Shown here one piece after another: positions 28,301 to 37,895 of a stretch of 64,000 bases of DNA. Below the pieces are notes generated by a model that made no database searches, had not been told where the DNA came from, and saw only the letters and a list, made by a program, of their open reading frames with translations. The translations under genes and the position numbers were made by a program. Numbering within the stretch: position 1 is the stretch's first letter; each line of letters begins with the position of its first letter. This DNA comes from Porites lobata (lineage: Eukaryota > Cnidaria > Anthozoa > Scleractinia > Poritidae): assembly GCA_942486035.1 (NCBI GenBank), contig CALNXK010000007.1, positions 3,804,001-3,868,000 on the forward strand, in the 5' to 3' direction.

Positions 28301-31300
28301 TATTCATTATCAGCCTGCTACTTAAGAACTTTTTGACAGCCCTGATGCAAGGACACTGTCTTGATTGCGGCTAAAAATTTAAAAGCATTCAGACAGCATT
28401 CATTTTGGTAAACACCAGAGTTTGTGTCTGTTATGAACTGAGTTGGATAAAAAAATAGCCCAAAGCAAGGAAGGTCACCGAAAACTTGAAAAGGTCATTT
28501 AAAAGTCATGGAAATTGAAGAGCTCAAAATAGTATGAACCCTGCAAAATACAAAATGAAATTGCCATTCCCTTGGTTATACATGTAAAAGGCTACACCTT
28601 AAAACTTTGCACAAGCCTTTGTATAGTTAAATTTTAATGCTATTTTTGCATAATAATGTTATTTTATAATCCTTTAGACCTTAGATGGAGCTATCCGGGA
28701 GTTGATGAATGACGTGAACCGACAAATTTCTGAGAAACAAATTCCTCTACAGCCTCCCACATCCACAAAACTTGAACTGCATGCACAAACAGAGTAAGTA
28801 ATAAAGTGAATTCAAGAGGTATAATTGTTGTCTAGCAGAATTTTAGATCATGTTCTACATGTAGGTACATTGGGGGAAATGTGCTCTAACCAAATGAATG
28901 AAACACCCAGCTCTCCAAGCTTCCTGATGTCTTTTCAAACTCAAGTAGTCATTTAAATTGTCCATAATTTATTTTATATCAAAATTGTGTGACATTGTTA
29001 GCTTTGTTAACTACCAGTATTCTTTAGGTTATTGAATTTTACTTATAGTAATACATGAGGGAATATCTCACAAATAAATTCTGTGATTAGCAATTTTCCA
29101 ACTTCAGGAGGATGACCGTAAAAACTTCTTGGTGACCACTGATGATGTTTCTTCACTTTTTTACTGCGCTTTTCAAAAACACCCAAACTCTGAAGTTCAA
29201 AAGCCACCTTCACAATTATGTTTTTTGCTACCATCAATCATAATTATGATCGCAAGCAACCAACCTTGAAACGCAAAAACACACACATCAGACAAAAAAA
29301 ATGACCAATCACAAATCATCACCTTTTGAACCAGCTGAAATAGGCTTCTGTTTCCTAAGAGGTCTGCTAAGATGATTGGCGGCAGCGAAAAATGCAAATG
29401 TCAGTTGGCTTTTGAACTTCAGAATTCATGTGTTTATGAAAAGCATGGTAAATAAAGTTACTATTCTTGTTGTTGTATTCCTGTCACACAGGGAAGGAGA
29501 GGAGCTTTTTCAATTCTTGTTCTTGGAAACAGAAATAAAGAATTCCTGGGAAGCTTATTTTGAAGACGCTAAACAGAAGCTTGGTAAGGGTCTTCTTCAA
29601 AGAATTCTTAAGACAGTCCTTTTCCTGTGTTTACTCAAATTTGCTTTTTATCTTTAGCATATGCCAAAGACACTTTTCCTCCTGAGTTTCAATATTGTAT
29701 TCCTATCAACAAGACTAGAAGTGGAATGCAGGTAGGATTTTGCTGGTCAAACTTCTGCTAATGATAATGTGTAAAAAAATGTAGTAATTGTTGTGCTTAA
29801 AATGACCGTGGGTTATGAAAGGCACAGGCCATATTTTGTAACCTTATCAGGAGTCTCCAATATTTAAACAGCACCAGTATGGCAGGGTGCAAAGAAAGTC
29901 AGTTTTACAGCTCTTGGAAAGCTGTACCTAGCATGTACCAGCCCAAAAGTCATTTCAACTAGCCTGAAATAAACTTGATGAGCAGGATTGATTACAGTTC
30001 TTCTGTAATTATTTGAAGCCCCCCCCAAAAAGAATCACTTGCCGATCGGGCAAGTTAAGAACAGAATTCACTAGCCTGATAGCAAAGTCCACGAGCCCCA
30101 GGCTATCGGACACCACTTTCTTTGCATGCCGTATGGGCTCCTCATAGCCCCTTTTTCTGTGAACAACGAGTCGCACTCTAAATTCAAGATTTCTTCTCGT
30201 CTCTCAATTTTAGAAACCGTTCACTTATTTCACAAGGAAAATTAAAAACAAATGATAAGTTAAGAATTTTTTTTTCTGTAATTCAAATAGGAAGTTTTGA
30301 TCTATAAGAATTTAAAAAATCTTATCCTATGATTTGTTTCTAAGTTTTATGTAAAATAAGAAATCCCAAAGTTAGAGTGTTCTGAACTGAGTTCAGAACT
30401 TTTAGCCATTTACCTTAACTAAGACATGAATTTTCCATTTTACTTTTAGTTCACTTGTGCTTCACCTTGCCAAGTGCCACACATGCTGGATAGAGGGAAC
30501 CACTGTGGTTCAGGAGATGTGTGGGTTTGTAATAGCGATGGTTATGTAGGACAAGTGTGCATCCTCAGAATGGGAACTCAAATTCAGGTTAGAGGTGTAA
30601 TCACTTAAACTTAATATATTGGAAACTTGAGCTTATAACTCCAAATTAAATATTGTCTTGAAGTCAATGAAAATTCCAAATTTTTTTTGGAAAATACATA
30701 AAAAAAATACCGCAGAGAGTACTTCTCAGTACTCAGTAGCTTTCACTCATTTTTTCAAATACGGGGAATTTTCCGTCTTCTCCCGTGTCTGATATCGGTG
30801 TATATGCTACAGGTCAAATTTAATCTCAAATTAATTTTGATTTAAACTAGGTTCATTCTCAAATTCCTTTGTCCTTTAAGGCAAAGGAAATCAAGAATCA
30901 TCCTGGGTTCAAATTTTTAACTTGAGAACAAATTTGACCTGTAACATACATAAGTTAACTTACAGTTTCTCTGGGTGTTTTGCGACTACCCAGGTCGTTT
31001 TCTATCCTTTTAAATTCGTTTTTCCCATCCTTTTAGAACGTTAAAGTTCATATGAACGAAACTTTCACTTTCTTAGCAACAGTAAAAGTTAAATTTCACC
31101 AACCTTGAACTTATCCGTATTTTTTCAGCCATGTGGCTCCATAACAGTTTGCATGTCAAGGATTCTCTGCATCTCTCCCGTTCCCGGAACCAAATTCGTC
31201 GGCTTAGAAGCTCTTCAGTCTGAAAGTGAAACCAAATCTGAAACTCAGTCCATCTCCCTGGGAAGCGAAAAGAGCAGCAAAACACACACAAGCGCCAAAA

Positions 31301-34300
31301 TTTCTCGCTCCGGTTACACCAGCGATGAGGATGTGACAGGAGCTCAAAGCATCATGGCGTTTGATAGTAGCTCCGAAGACGAGGAGGGACTGGGTCAAGA
31401 GAGTTTTCTTGGCGGGAAATTCGACGAAAGTTCGCCGTTTCACGTCGACGGCCGACTGAGCCCCGAAGGCAGCAGTCTCGGCACCACCGGAAGTGTGGAC
31501 GGCTTAGACAGCAGTGGGGAAGAGAATGTGTTTGAATATGAGGAGAATGACTCGAGCTGTGACGAGATGAAGGGAAAAGGGTCTCGGAAGCATTCCAAGC
31601 GTAGAATATGTTCGTCTCGTGCTCAGAGCAAAGACAGTTTAGATCTGGTGAATTTTGAAACGGATGAAGCTTGTGCCGTGTGGCTGGGTACAGAGGACGG
31701 ATAGTAAGTCTTTGGTTTCTATTAAACACATGTTCCTTCCATGATATATATAAATTTTTTATTACTTCTTTGCCTTGTGAAACTAGCTTGTGAAATCTAA
31801 TGAGATTTTGCTCACTGTTTTAGTGTTTACATGTACCCTGCTAATGAAGCCCAAACTAAGAAATCAAAGTTAAAGATTCAACATTCTGGATCGATTCAAT
31901 GCATCTTGTAAGTATCTGTTGTATTTGTTTATATATTTTCGAATGATTTGACCTTAAATTGAAGGCATAATTTCGCGCCTAATTCACTATGTATTCCCGA
32001 GGCTATTTTGAACTAAATACCCAGACAAATCTGGCAGTAAACCAGAGCAATTGAAAGTATCGCATTCCAAAAATATCGAATAAAACTGTGTTGCTGTGAG
32101 TGGCAGGGAAAATTGTGCCAGTTAAGAGCAGATTACAATACAAGCTTATCTCTCATTTGTCAGCATTTTACATTTCATTGAAAGTAATGTTTCCCATGCG
32201 TTCCACAAGTACCACTCCTTCTCCCTCTCAATAGCTGGTGCTCTTTCATGAATACCGAGTGATAATTTGTTTTCTTACCTTTGATGCTGAATTTTGGTAC
32301 TCTTTTTTCAGGTATGTCGATAACCAAGTATTTATTTCTTTGTCCACTGGTGACTTGTATGTTTACAGAAGGCAACCAGGTGAGCTTGAACTACTTTCAT
32401 TTAAAAGCCCATTTCATACGTCGTGCTGCTGTCGCGCCGAATCTAATTCATGAATTTTATCGGCCAAACCGGTGGCATGACGTTTGAAACGGCTTTAAGT
32501 ATTACCATGGATAATAGTATTACTGTATAAGAAGAACCAAGTAGATAAAGCAGGCTAAACCTTAGGTCTTTCTACCTCCATTATAAAAGAGCCTGTTTAG
32601 CTTAACTTTTGTTGACCTGTTCTTTCTTAGAAGTGGAGTTTTAGTGGCTTTTAGCCTGCCTAGCAGGCACTTTTGAAGTATTAGGCCCAAGAAAGAACAG
32701 ACCCTCGCGCGCCCTGTTCTTTCCTGTGCTCATTACTTCCAAGCACCTGCTACGCAGGCTAGCCGGCTTTTAGTATGCTGCCGAGAGAATGTGTACAACA
32801 TTCTGATGGGTTGAAACCAACTCAACATTTTTTGAAGTGGTTTAAAATGGACAAAATTCTAATCCATGTCTGGAAGTCGGTTGGAACCAAACTTAAACCT
32901 GTGTAATAGCCCACGTTCGACATATTAAAATTCTAACATGACTCTGAGGCTTTAATTTCAAGTCATTTTTCTATAATTATTTGGTTTGGTTTTCTTTGTG
33001 CTCAAGTCTCTTCTGGGAATGGCGAGACAATGGAGTCATTAAAAATTTGCAGTTTTGTCCCTAAAGCCTCGGAGTCATGTTAGAATTTTAATATATCGAA
33101 CGTCGACTCAAAATGTCAATTTTTTGTACCTAGGTTGCGCGTGGGAAGTTGGCAATCCCGTGATGCTTCACATCGGTGAGTCGGCAACAGTCTCCTGTAT
33201 GACCGCTATACACGGTCGTCTGTGGTGTGGCCTGGGTTGTAATGCGGTCATCGTCAACACAACTACTTTAGAAGTCGAGGTAAGAATCAAGTCACTCTCC
33301 AGTGGTCCTTGTCAAAACCTCTCTTCATTCGTAAGAATGCTACTCTGACAACCCTGAATTTTCTTTCCTAGACATCCTTTAACTGCAGCTTGGACAAGGA
33401 CAGATCCGTTTACCGCATGGCCAGTTCCGGCATGGGGGTGTGGATATCCCTTCAAAGTTCTGCTGCTGTGAGGTTGTTTCACGCCACGCGATACGAGTGT
33501 TTAGCGGATGTCGATGTCGCCCCGCCAGTCCATAAAATGCTCGCAAGTAAGTCGAATAACCATTTCAGTTCTGACCGAACAAACCTGGGTACGAGGTGTC
33601 TAACCAACCTTCGTACCGTTGCACTTGATTGGCCTTTAAGATTAAGTCATTACAATTATATAAGAACCATGTTTTACTAACGGTCACGGCTCAAATTTAG
33701 TTTCAAACATCATTGATATTTCTTTAGTTTTTTTGTACTTGGAGCAAGAACTGTATGTACCTTTTTGACTCCAAGGTGTATAACCGGTACTATAGAACCG
33801 CACAAAATTTTAACAAAGTAAGGTAAGGATTTATGCCCGTTCCGTTTTTAGAGGGTAAGTTGCAAGGGGTAAAGTAACTCTTGTAAAAAATGCAGGTAAA
33901 AATTGGCCTGTTGGCAACAAAGATTTTTTTAAAAAAATACAATCCTTTCCTTTAGTTTCCGGTTGCGACGAAACAAATACGTATTACTTATGTTTGAAAT
34001 ACGATTACTAAGCGACACTCGTTGTTTTCGTTAGGTTCTGATGCCATCATCCGTCAACACAAGGCGGCTTGTCTACGTGTCACTGCTCTGCTTGCTTGTA
34101 AAGATCTTCTTTGGATCGGCACCAGCGCAGGCGTGGTGTTAACTTTACCGCTGCCAACAATTACCGCTAGCACGGCTTCTCTGCGAAATTGTCCGTCTGC
34201 TACAGCCTCCTTTCATGGACATACTGGGCATGTGCGCTTTCTTACTGCTGTTGAGGTTCCAAAAGAAGGAACACAAGACGGCACCAACGAGAAAGGCTCC

Positions 34301-34471
34301 GGTACTGCTCCATCCACTACGACTGCACCCCTTGCACCTGGCACTAACAGCGCCCGAGATGTGTTGATCATCAGTGGTGGAGATGGTTACGAAGACTTTA
34401 GGTCAAGCTCCGCCAGTGAATCTGCTGGACGAGATGACAGCACAAACCATCTCCTTATTTGGCGCGTATGA
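7145..34471 (+). CDS. ARHGEF17: ARHGEF17 (TEM4)-like Rho guanine-nucleotide exchange factor
   Basis: This factor would activate Rho-family GTPases (RhoA-type in vertebrates) by GDP/GTP exchange, acting at the actin cytoskeleton and junctions. Coding exons: 7145-9614, 12035-13314, 16042-16119, 19462-19644, 23250-23366, 23893-23985, 24256-24432, 25619-25669, 26140-26249, 26337-26416, 27579-27697, 28678-28793, 29492-29583, 29658-29731, 30450-30587, 31129-31703, 31824-31907, 32312-32379, 33134-33279, 33372-33546 and 34035-34471. All junctions are GT-AG and phases agree throughout, giving about 2220 residues (human about 2060). Order: disordered N-terminus 1-1250, DH 1251-1466, PH-like region 1467-1680, beta-propeller 1681-2220. 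Diagnostic of ARHGEF17 rather than ARHGEF10 are SDAIIRQHKAACLR, GTSAGVVLTLP, HGHTGHVRFL and the tail SGGDGYEDFR...RDDSTNHLL-WRV. The start has an in-frame TAA at 7118-7120. Exon borders are by eye; exon 2 has two usable acceptors. Confidence 0.95.
9615..12034 (+). other. ARHGEF17-like intron 1
   Basis: The donor is AAAG|GTAAGC. The acceptor is AATAG before 12035, with an alternative TCTCAG before 12044. The 2.4 kb is AT-rich. I see no ORF, RNA gene or clear inverted-repeat element in it. Confidence 0.75.
13315..16041 (+). other. ARHGEF17-like intron 2
   Basis: The donor is CAT|GTAAGT and the acceptor TTTCCTTAG|GAT. AT-rich sequence of about 2.7 kb without a recognisable gene or repeat. Confidence 0.75.
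18145..18577. mobile_element. TACAGTAAACA-ended MITE in ARHGEF17-like intron 3
   Basis: The left end TACAGTAAACA is matched by TGTTTACTGTA at the right. Inside, a diverged segment with the phrases AGGTTCTT, TGTATTTTGGGT and AGTGGCAA occurs twice, near 18195-18265 and 18490-18550. There is no coding capacity. Ends of the TACAGT type also occur at 3418. Confidence 0.6.
18798..18898. repeat. Near-perfect foldback hairpin (about 40-bp arms)
   Basis: The arms 18798-18837 (ATCTTATGAAGAATTACGGA onward) and 18858-18898 (ending TAATTCTTCATAAGAT) are near-perfect reverse complements around a loop of about 20 bp that is itself partly palindromic (GTCCTAGGCCGAGGC). It lies at one side of a larger inverted-repeat unit: TTATTATTCATTCAAAATA near 18924-18942 is mirrored by TATTTTGAATGAATAATAA near 19363-19381. 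This fits a foldback or MITE element within the RhoGEF intron. Confidence 0.75.
18921..19385. mobile_element. MITE-like unit next to the foldback
   Basis: Ends share an inverted repeat of about 25 bp (left TTATTATTCATTCAAAATA, right its reverse complement with one or two mismatches). The interior of about 420 bp has no coding capacity. It may form one composite element with the foldback at 18798-18898; I cannot decide the true outer borders. Confidence 0.5.
20437..21556. mobile_element. 1.1-kb TIR element nested in the retrotransposon 3' UTR
   Basis: The left end GGGCGATTCCAGAAAATATC and right end GATATTTTCTGGAATCGCCC form an inverted repeat that continues inward for over 40 bp (to GGACGGCTTC). 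Sub-repeats with G-runs and TTCACGATTATGGAATTCTG occur near both ends. A possible 3-bp duplication, AAT, flanks it. No transposase frame is seen; the largest minus frame, at 20371-20727, is not recognisable. A diverged relative of the end sequence is present around 24800-24930. Confidence 0.8.
21601..23066 (-). pseudogene. Reverse transcriptase of the CR1/L2-like element (truncated, frameshifted)
   Basis: The RT core is clear: NYRPISLLPIVSKVTERLV, then LLDMSKAFDSIDRHLI with the motif-A aspartate, GVPQGSILGPVLFTIYVNDL, and the YVDD catalytic box. The C-terminal extension after RT ends RSFAFRGAKLWNSLNDNIKS. The upstream endonuclease domain and first RT blocks are missing (5' truncation near 23066). 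The reading frame shifts near 22640-22675: motif A is in one frame (down to 22583) and the remainder in another (22674 to 21601). It cannot make a working enzyme. Confidence 0.9.
23027..23103. repeat. Tandem duplication of about 40 bp
   Basis: The phrase ACTGGGTAAACTGTCTTTAA plus about 15 further bases occurs twice in direct succession at the 5' truncation point of the retrotransposon. The first copy overlaps the RT reading frame; the second begins after GTTGACTT. Confidence 0.75.
24780..25130. repeat. Diverged repeat related to the 1.1-kb TIR element
   Basis: It contains G-rich phrases (TTCTGGAGGGGTGGGTGG) and GGGATATGGATATTTTCTGG, which resembles the end of the element at 20437-21556. It is followed by a repeated AAGGACTTTTCAAGG-like phrase. 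Borders are unclear and it is not coding despite an open frame on each strand. Confidence 0.45.
25320..25570. mobile_element. Degenerate copy of the TACAGCTATTTCGAG MITE family
   Basis: The left end has CCATTTCGAGAAAGGTT...GTGCACATGACAATCCCGAAA. The right end is the reverse complement, with TTTTGGGATTAACTCGTGTGC and CTGACAACCTTTCTC. The interior phrase GGCACGAGAGGCCATGGACG recurs in inverted orientation in the intact copy at 62146-62414. It lies in ARHGEF17-like intron 7. Confidence 0.65.
26559..27502. mobile_element. Old TACAGTTAAACC-ended MITE split by a hAT insertion
   Basis: The left end is ACAGTTAAACCTCTATACACG with CGACCACC/AGTGACGG-like internal phrases. The right end is GGTTGCTTACGGGGGTTTGC. 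The two halves match as an inverted repeat and are separated by the hAT-type element at 26945-27439. Confidence 0.65.
26945..27439. mobile_element. hAT-type MITE with 8-bp target-site duplication
   Basis: The left end TAGTGGTGTAACAATTAATC and right end ATGAATCGTTACACCCCTA form an inverted repeat. The flanks are the identical 8-mer TTCCCGTG at 26937-26944 and 27440-27447, the duplication length characteristic of hAT transposons. The interior has GAATCGAATCGAATCG tandem phrases and no transposase. It sits inside an older MITE, so it is the younger insertion. Confidence 0.88.
27889..28344. mobile_element. CAGGGCTGTCAA-ended MITE with 5-bp duplication
   Basis: The left end CAGGGCTGTCAA is mirrored by TTGACAGCCCTG at the right. 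ATGCA flanks both sides (27884-27888 and 28345-28349). At 456 bp it has no gene; the overlapping opposite-strand frames at 28017-28307 are incidental. It lies in ARHGEF17-like intron 11. Confidence 0.8.
30810..30941. mobile_element. CAGGTCAAATT-ended MITE, TA flanks
   Basis: An 11-bp perfect inverted repeat, CAGGTCAAATT...AATTTGACCTG, extends imperfectly inward (left AATCTCAA, right TTGAGAAC). TA is present immediately outside both ends, as in Tc1/mariner-type insertions. At 132 bp it lies in ARHGEF17-like intron 15. Confidence 0.7.
32655..32763. mobile_element. Foldback/MITE with TAGCCTGC ends
   Basis: The left arm TAGCCTGCCTAGCAGGCAC pairs with the right arm GCACCTGCTACGCAGGCTA. Further inside, AAGAAAGAACAG pairs with CTGTTCTTTC around a CTCGCGCGCC loop. 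It lies in ARHGEF17-like intron 18. Confidence 0.7.
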
Positions 34472-34695
34472 CGCTGAGGCTGATTGGCGGTCGGACGAAT
34501 GATCACATTTGAGTTCCAAGCCCTCGGTTCTCAAACAACTGTTGCTTGGTATAAACTCGGTCCATCCATAGCGACAAGCTGGCCTCACACTATCACCAGT
34601 ATCTGACTGGTTTTAAATTTAAAAATCCAAAGCACTTCGCGTGTGTTAGCGAAGAATCTTCGCCTACGAAGTGAACGAAAACCATCAAAAAACAC

Positions 34696-34701
34696 AATAA
34701 A
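34696..34701 (+). terminator. Candidate polyadenylation signal (proximal)
   Basis: AATAAA, 225 bp after the ARHGEF17-like stop codon, followed by a T-rich stretch. Confidence 0.5.
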
Positions 34702-35214
34702 GATACTTTTCTTTTCTTAGGTTTAAAACTGTTCAATCAAACAATGAAATTGTTATCACATTGATTAATGAAGGACGTTGTAATCAACATTTAGCAAATA
34801 ATTTACAAGTGCCTTTGAAAAAGGATTTAATGCGAAGACTTCAGTAGCTTTCCTTTCAAAAGTCTTTGATAACTACGTCGGCTTCGAGTAATCATTAGTA
34901 AAAAAAAGTAGCGTACTTAAAGTGGTATGAAAAGCCTAAACCCGTTACATGCCTAAATAGAGGTTCCGCATGAGTATTTTAGGTTTATTTGAACGAGAAG
35001 AGGTATTTTTAAAAACAGGTAATATTTTTGTCAAATTGTAAATATTAACTATACGGTGTATTTGACACACCGAAGAAGAACGTTTCTAATGAAATGTAAG
35101 AGAAGAGAAAAGTAGCGTAGAACCGATGTAGTTGAAGTTGATTATGTATTAATATTATTTTAGCTCTTTTTCTCATAGGAAAAGTAACGTAAAGGTATTT
35201 AGATGCCGGCTGTA

Positions 35215-35220
35215 AATAAA
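35215..35220 (+). terminator. Candidate polyadenylation signal (distal)
   Basis: AATAAA followed within 30 bp by a GT-containing stretch. It lies just before the MITE at 35296. Confidence 0.4.
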
Positions 35221-35295
35221 GATGTTGAAGACCACGTGCGCTAGCATATTTCGCTCGCTTTTCAATCCCTATGGAAAATAATTGAGGTACTGCCA

Positions 35296-35476
35296 GACTC
35301 GTACCCAGTCGCTATTTATGTGTTTTGGGGGTGAGAGAAGATTGGGGGTTAGGAAAAATAGCGTCGCTATTTTTCCTTCGTCCCTTTCAATGAGACCCCG
35401 CGCGCGCCTCAACCTAACCCCCACCCCCAATCTTCTCTCACCCCCAAAACACATAAATAGCGACTGGGTACGAGTC
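35296..35476. mobile_element. MULE-like MITE with long perfect TIRs
   Basis: The left arm begins GACTCGTACCCAGTCGCTAT and runs about 54 bp. The right arm is its perfect reverse complement, ending ATAGCGACTGGGTACGAGTC. The 10-bp direct repeat GAGGTACTGC lies outside both ends (35284-35293 and 35478-35487). Long TIRs with a 9-10 bp duplication are the mark of Mutator-like elements, although a hAT relative cannot be excluded. The interior has a further palindrome (AAATAGCGTCGCTATTT) and no gene. Confidence 0.85.
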
Positions 35477-35579
35477 AGAGGTACTGCTAGTATTCTTACA
35501 AATAAAGAGTTACGTCCACTGACCCGAGGCCCTTCAAAACATAGGAAGTAAACTAAGCGTTTAAGGCTTTCATCTACTC

Positions 35580-35927
35580 GTGAATGTACATGGGGAAGTA
35601 GACTCGGCGAGTGAGATGGACAGGCTTTACAAGTCACTAACAACTATGAGGGCTGATGGACACAAATGTTCTGCTTGTTTATTCAATGTGAGACTAAAAT
35701 ATTTTGTGTTCATGAAGCTTTCACTGGCAGACAGAATTCACAGGGATATTAATATCCTTAACTTATTTTCGACGAGTGGTAGAGAGGGGGCTATCCAAAT
35801 GAGAGGGCATCTTTTTAAGGTGGGGAAATCGAAGGAGGCCTACCACAATCTTCTCTCTCGCTCCTACTCCAAAAGTCTGGCTTCGTTGACCCTGGGATCA
35901 GTTGCAGAAAAGCTAACGCATGTCTGA
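35580..35927 (+). other. Unassigned 115-codon open frame
   Basis: An ATG-to-stop frame of 115 codons in the space between the two genes. I do not recognise it. It has no signal peptide, membrane segment or known motif; composition is balanced, ending SYSKSLASLTLGSVAEKLTHV. It could be a real small exon, part of the ARHGEF17-like 3' region, or chance. Confidence 0.2.
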
Positions 35928-36240
35928 CGTATTAGCCCATTTCAGAGTTCCAAAAATTCTCACTTTCAAAACGAGGCTAAGAGCAAAACCTTATCATTTT
36001 CATAAAAAACACAATGAAAGAGGCAAAGGCATTTACGTGTCTTTTATTGAGCAATGAGTGTAACATGCATAAATTGTAGTAACAAAGAGTAATGGACCAC
36101 AGCACTACGACTACCAATTCACCCCAAGCTGCCCCTAAACCGCCAGCAGTCGAGTGCAATAAAGACATAATTCTACAATGATTATCATTCGATTATAAGA
36201 GGTTAATGAATCTATCTCACAATAGCTTCAAAAATCAGCA

Positions 36241-36332
36241 TACGATTCTGGGAAACTGCCCACCAAATTAGGCTCCATTTCTACTGCTCTCTCAAGGGCA
36301 TTTCCCTGCCCACCTTTTCCTCCCAGAATCGT
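36241..36332. repeat. MITE fragment with ACGATTCTGGG ends
   Basis: ACGATTCTGGGAAACTGCCC at the left is answered by CTCCCAGAATCGTGT at the right. Central C/T-rich sequence includes GCCCACC twice in direct orientation. No coding content. Confidence 0.55.
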
Positions 36333-37330
36333 GTGTTTATCCTAGTCTCAAATTTACGAAACAGCTTGTCTAAAAAACACACTTCGTCTTGCTTTCTAAC
36401 AAATACACGCTAAAGCTTGGTCGAAACCCTCTTCTTACAATGTCTTTCGTCATAACCCCCCGCTCTTTTTTTGTTACATACGATGTAAACTGAAGCTACG
36501 TGAAAAGGTAGATTTTATAATCAAATTTTTGTTATTAACAGTTACGTTGTTAAATCACTTCTACGGAGAAGATTGTCTACGGAAGATCTGGGCATGTGCA
36601 AACAACGTGATATGCACGTGACGAAGAAGTGTCATGCACTACTAAAAAATCGTGACACAGTAAAAGCACGTGACGTTTTTTCTAACTATTTACAAATCTA
36701 CTGCAATATATTACCCTCTGAAATGTTTTTTTGTATATTTAAGTCATAATTTCACAAGTTTTTTTATTCCTTCGAGGAATGATAAGAAGACTTCCAGGAG
36801 AAAAAATCAGATCTATGAGTACCTTATACTAGCAAATCGTGTGAAAAAATGACGGAACCTAAGGATATCCATAAATACGACCAAATTTAAAACAATGAAT
36901 CAACCTGTGGTTATCCAATGTGGACGCAAACTTAGACTTTGAGCAGGGCTTCCTGAACAGGAAAAGACCAAAACAACGGTGTACCTGAGAGGAAGACGAC
37001 GTGTGGAATCGCAAAAACTCCTTGAATTTCAGCGCAAATAGTTCTTACTTTCGTGTAAAAGCACTGCTCATAGTCTCTAGTAAATAATCTTTGCTTTGGC
37101 AGTGATATATGAGTGTGAATAAATTAACTCTAAATCGTATTCTTTATTTATCTAGCACTAAAATCTTCCTTCTGGGCCAATGACTCGTGAATTAAACGTT
37201 TGTGTGTTCGTTGAAGACGGGGGGAACTCCCTCCTATAAGAAAAACAGAAAAGCATAATATTATGGAGAGTGTTGAAATAAGTTTCTTTTAATTGAACCC
37301 TTTAGAATGAAAGGGATTTGCCTGCCGTAA

Positions 37331-37544
37331 CCCTTTAAGCCCTAAAATCAAAATTCAAATTCCCATTTGCTGTCCCTACAGGTTTCCTTTAAAAGTAGTA
37401 ACGACCAAGTAGTTGAAGTATCAACTCACTGTATAATCATCTCCTTATATCTCATTACCAATCTGAATCTGTTCTAAAAAGTATTGATATCACAAGCAGA
37501 ATTTTGATACTGATCACTCTTGGGGCTTTCAGGGTTAAAGAGGT
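37331..37544. mobile_element. AACCCTTTAAGCCC-ended MITE
   Basis: The left end GTAACCCTTTAAGCCCTAAA and right end CTTGGGGCTTTCAGGGTTAA are reverse complements with a few mismatches. About 210 bp, non-coding, in the intergenic space. Confidence 0.6.
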
Positions 37545-37601
37545 TGTGTGCCACGGTTGTCTGGTTCATTTTGTTTACAGTGCCAATCATGCGCCCTTAT
37601 A

Positions 37602-37864
37602 GGCGAATCTTTGCTGACGTCATTGTTTACATTTTACCTCATTAGCATACAACTCAACTCATAGATGCCGTGGCCGTATGTATGAATTAAATGCAATTTT
37701 ACATTTTACCTCATTAGCATACAACTCAACTCATAGACGCCTTTACCTCATTAGCATACAACTCAACTCATAGACGCCGTGGCCGTATGTATGAATTAAA
37801 TGCAAAAGTCGAAAGAGCTCATAAATTTGGGCAATTTGCGCAATTTTCAGCTCTTTGCGAGCAA

Positions 37865-37895
<31 letters not shown>

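Larger units (their letters stand above)
25619..29731 (+). other. ARHGEF17-like exons 8-14: PH-like region
   Basis: Seven short exons encode about 214 residues that follow the DH domain directly. The signature is KKDRCLFLFNDMLACATVKRK, the usual beta-strand pattern at the start of a PH domain. It is followed by a KYKLLWRLHLEYVEIYK strand pair, a helical EKQLEKLDNDMSSLSKIS segment and a C-terminal helix (ETEIKNSWEAYFEDAKQKL). The region ends FPPEFQYCIPINKTRSGMQ, the stretch that joins PH to propeller in ARHGEF17 proteins. It is extended relative to a normal 110-residue PH domain, as is usual in this subfamily. Confidence 0.88.
30450..34471 (+). other. ARHGEF17-like exons 15-21: C-terminal beta-propeller with disordered insert
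   Basis: About 540 residues with WD40-like blade motifs: VWVCNSDGYVGQVCIL, AVWLGTEDGYVYMY, QVFISLSTGDLYVY, GRLWCGLGCNAVIV, MGVWISLQSSAAVRLF, DLLWIGTSAGVVLTLP and HTGHVRFL. Exon 16 (31129-31703) carries a Ser/Glu/Asp-rich insert of about 160 residues (around residues 1750-1910) between blades; human ARHGEF17 has an insert at the same place. The stop codon TGA is at 34469-34471. The predicted job is protein-protein interaction; there is no enzymatic motif. Confidence 0.9.
34472..35220 (+). other. ARHGEF17-like 3' UTR (probable)
   Basis: The sequence after the TGA stop is AT-rich and non-coding. Two AATAAA hexamers lie at 34696-34701 and 35215-35220. The second is followed by a GT-rich stretch, so the transcript may end at either. 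The extent is inferred from the signals only. Confidence 0.5.

Noticed and set aside
28017..28307. Opposing frames of 96 and 61 codons
   Set aside because: They lie entirely inside the MITE at 27889-28344.
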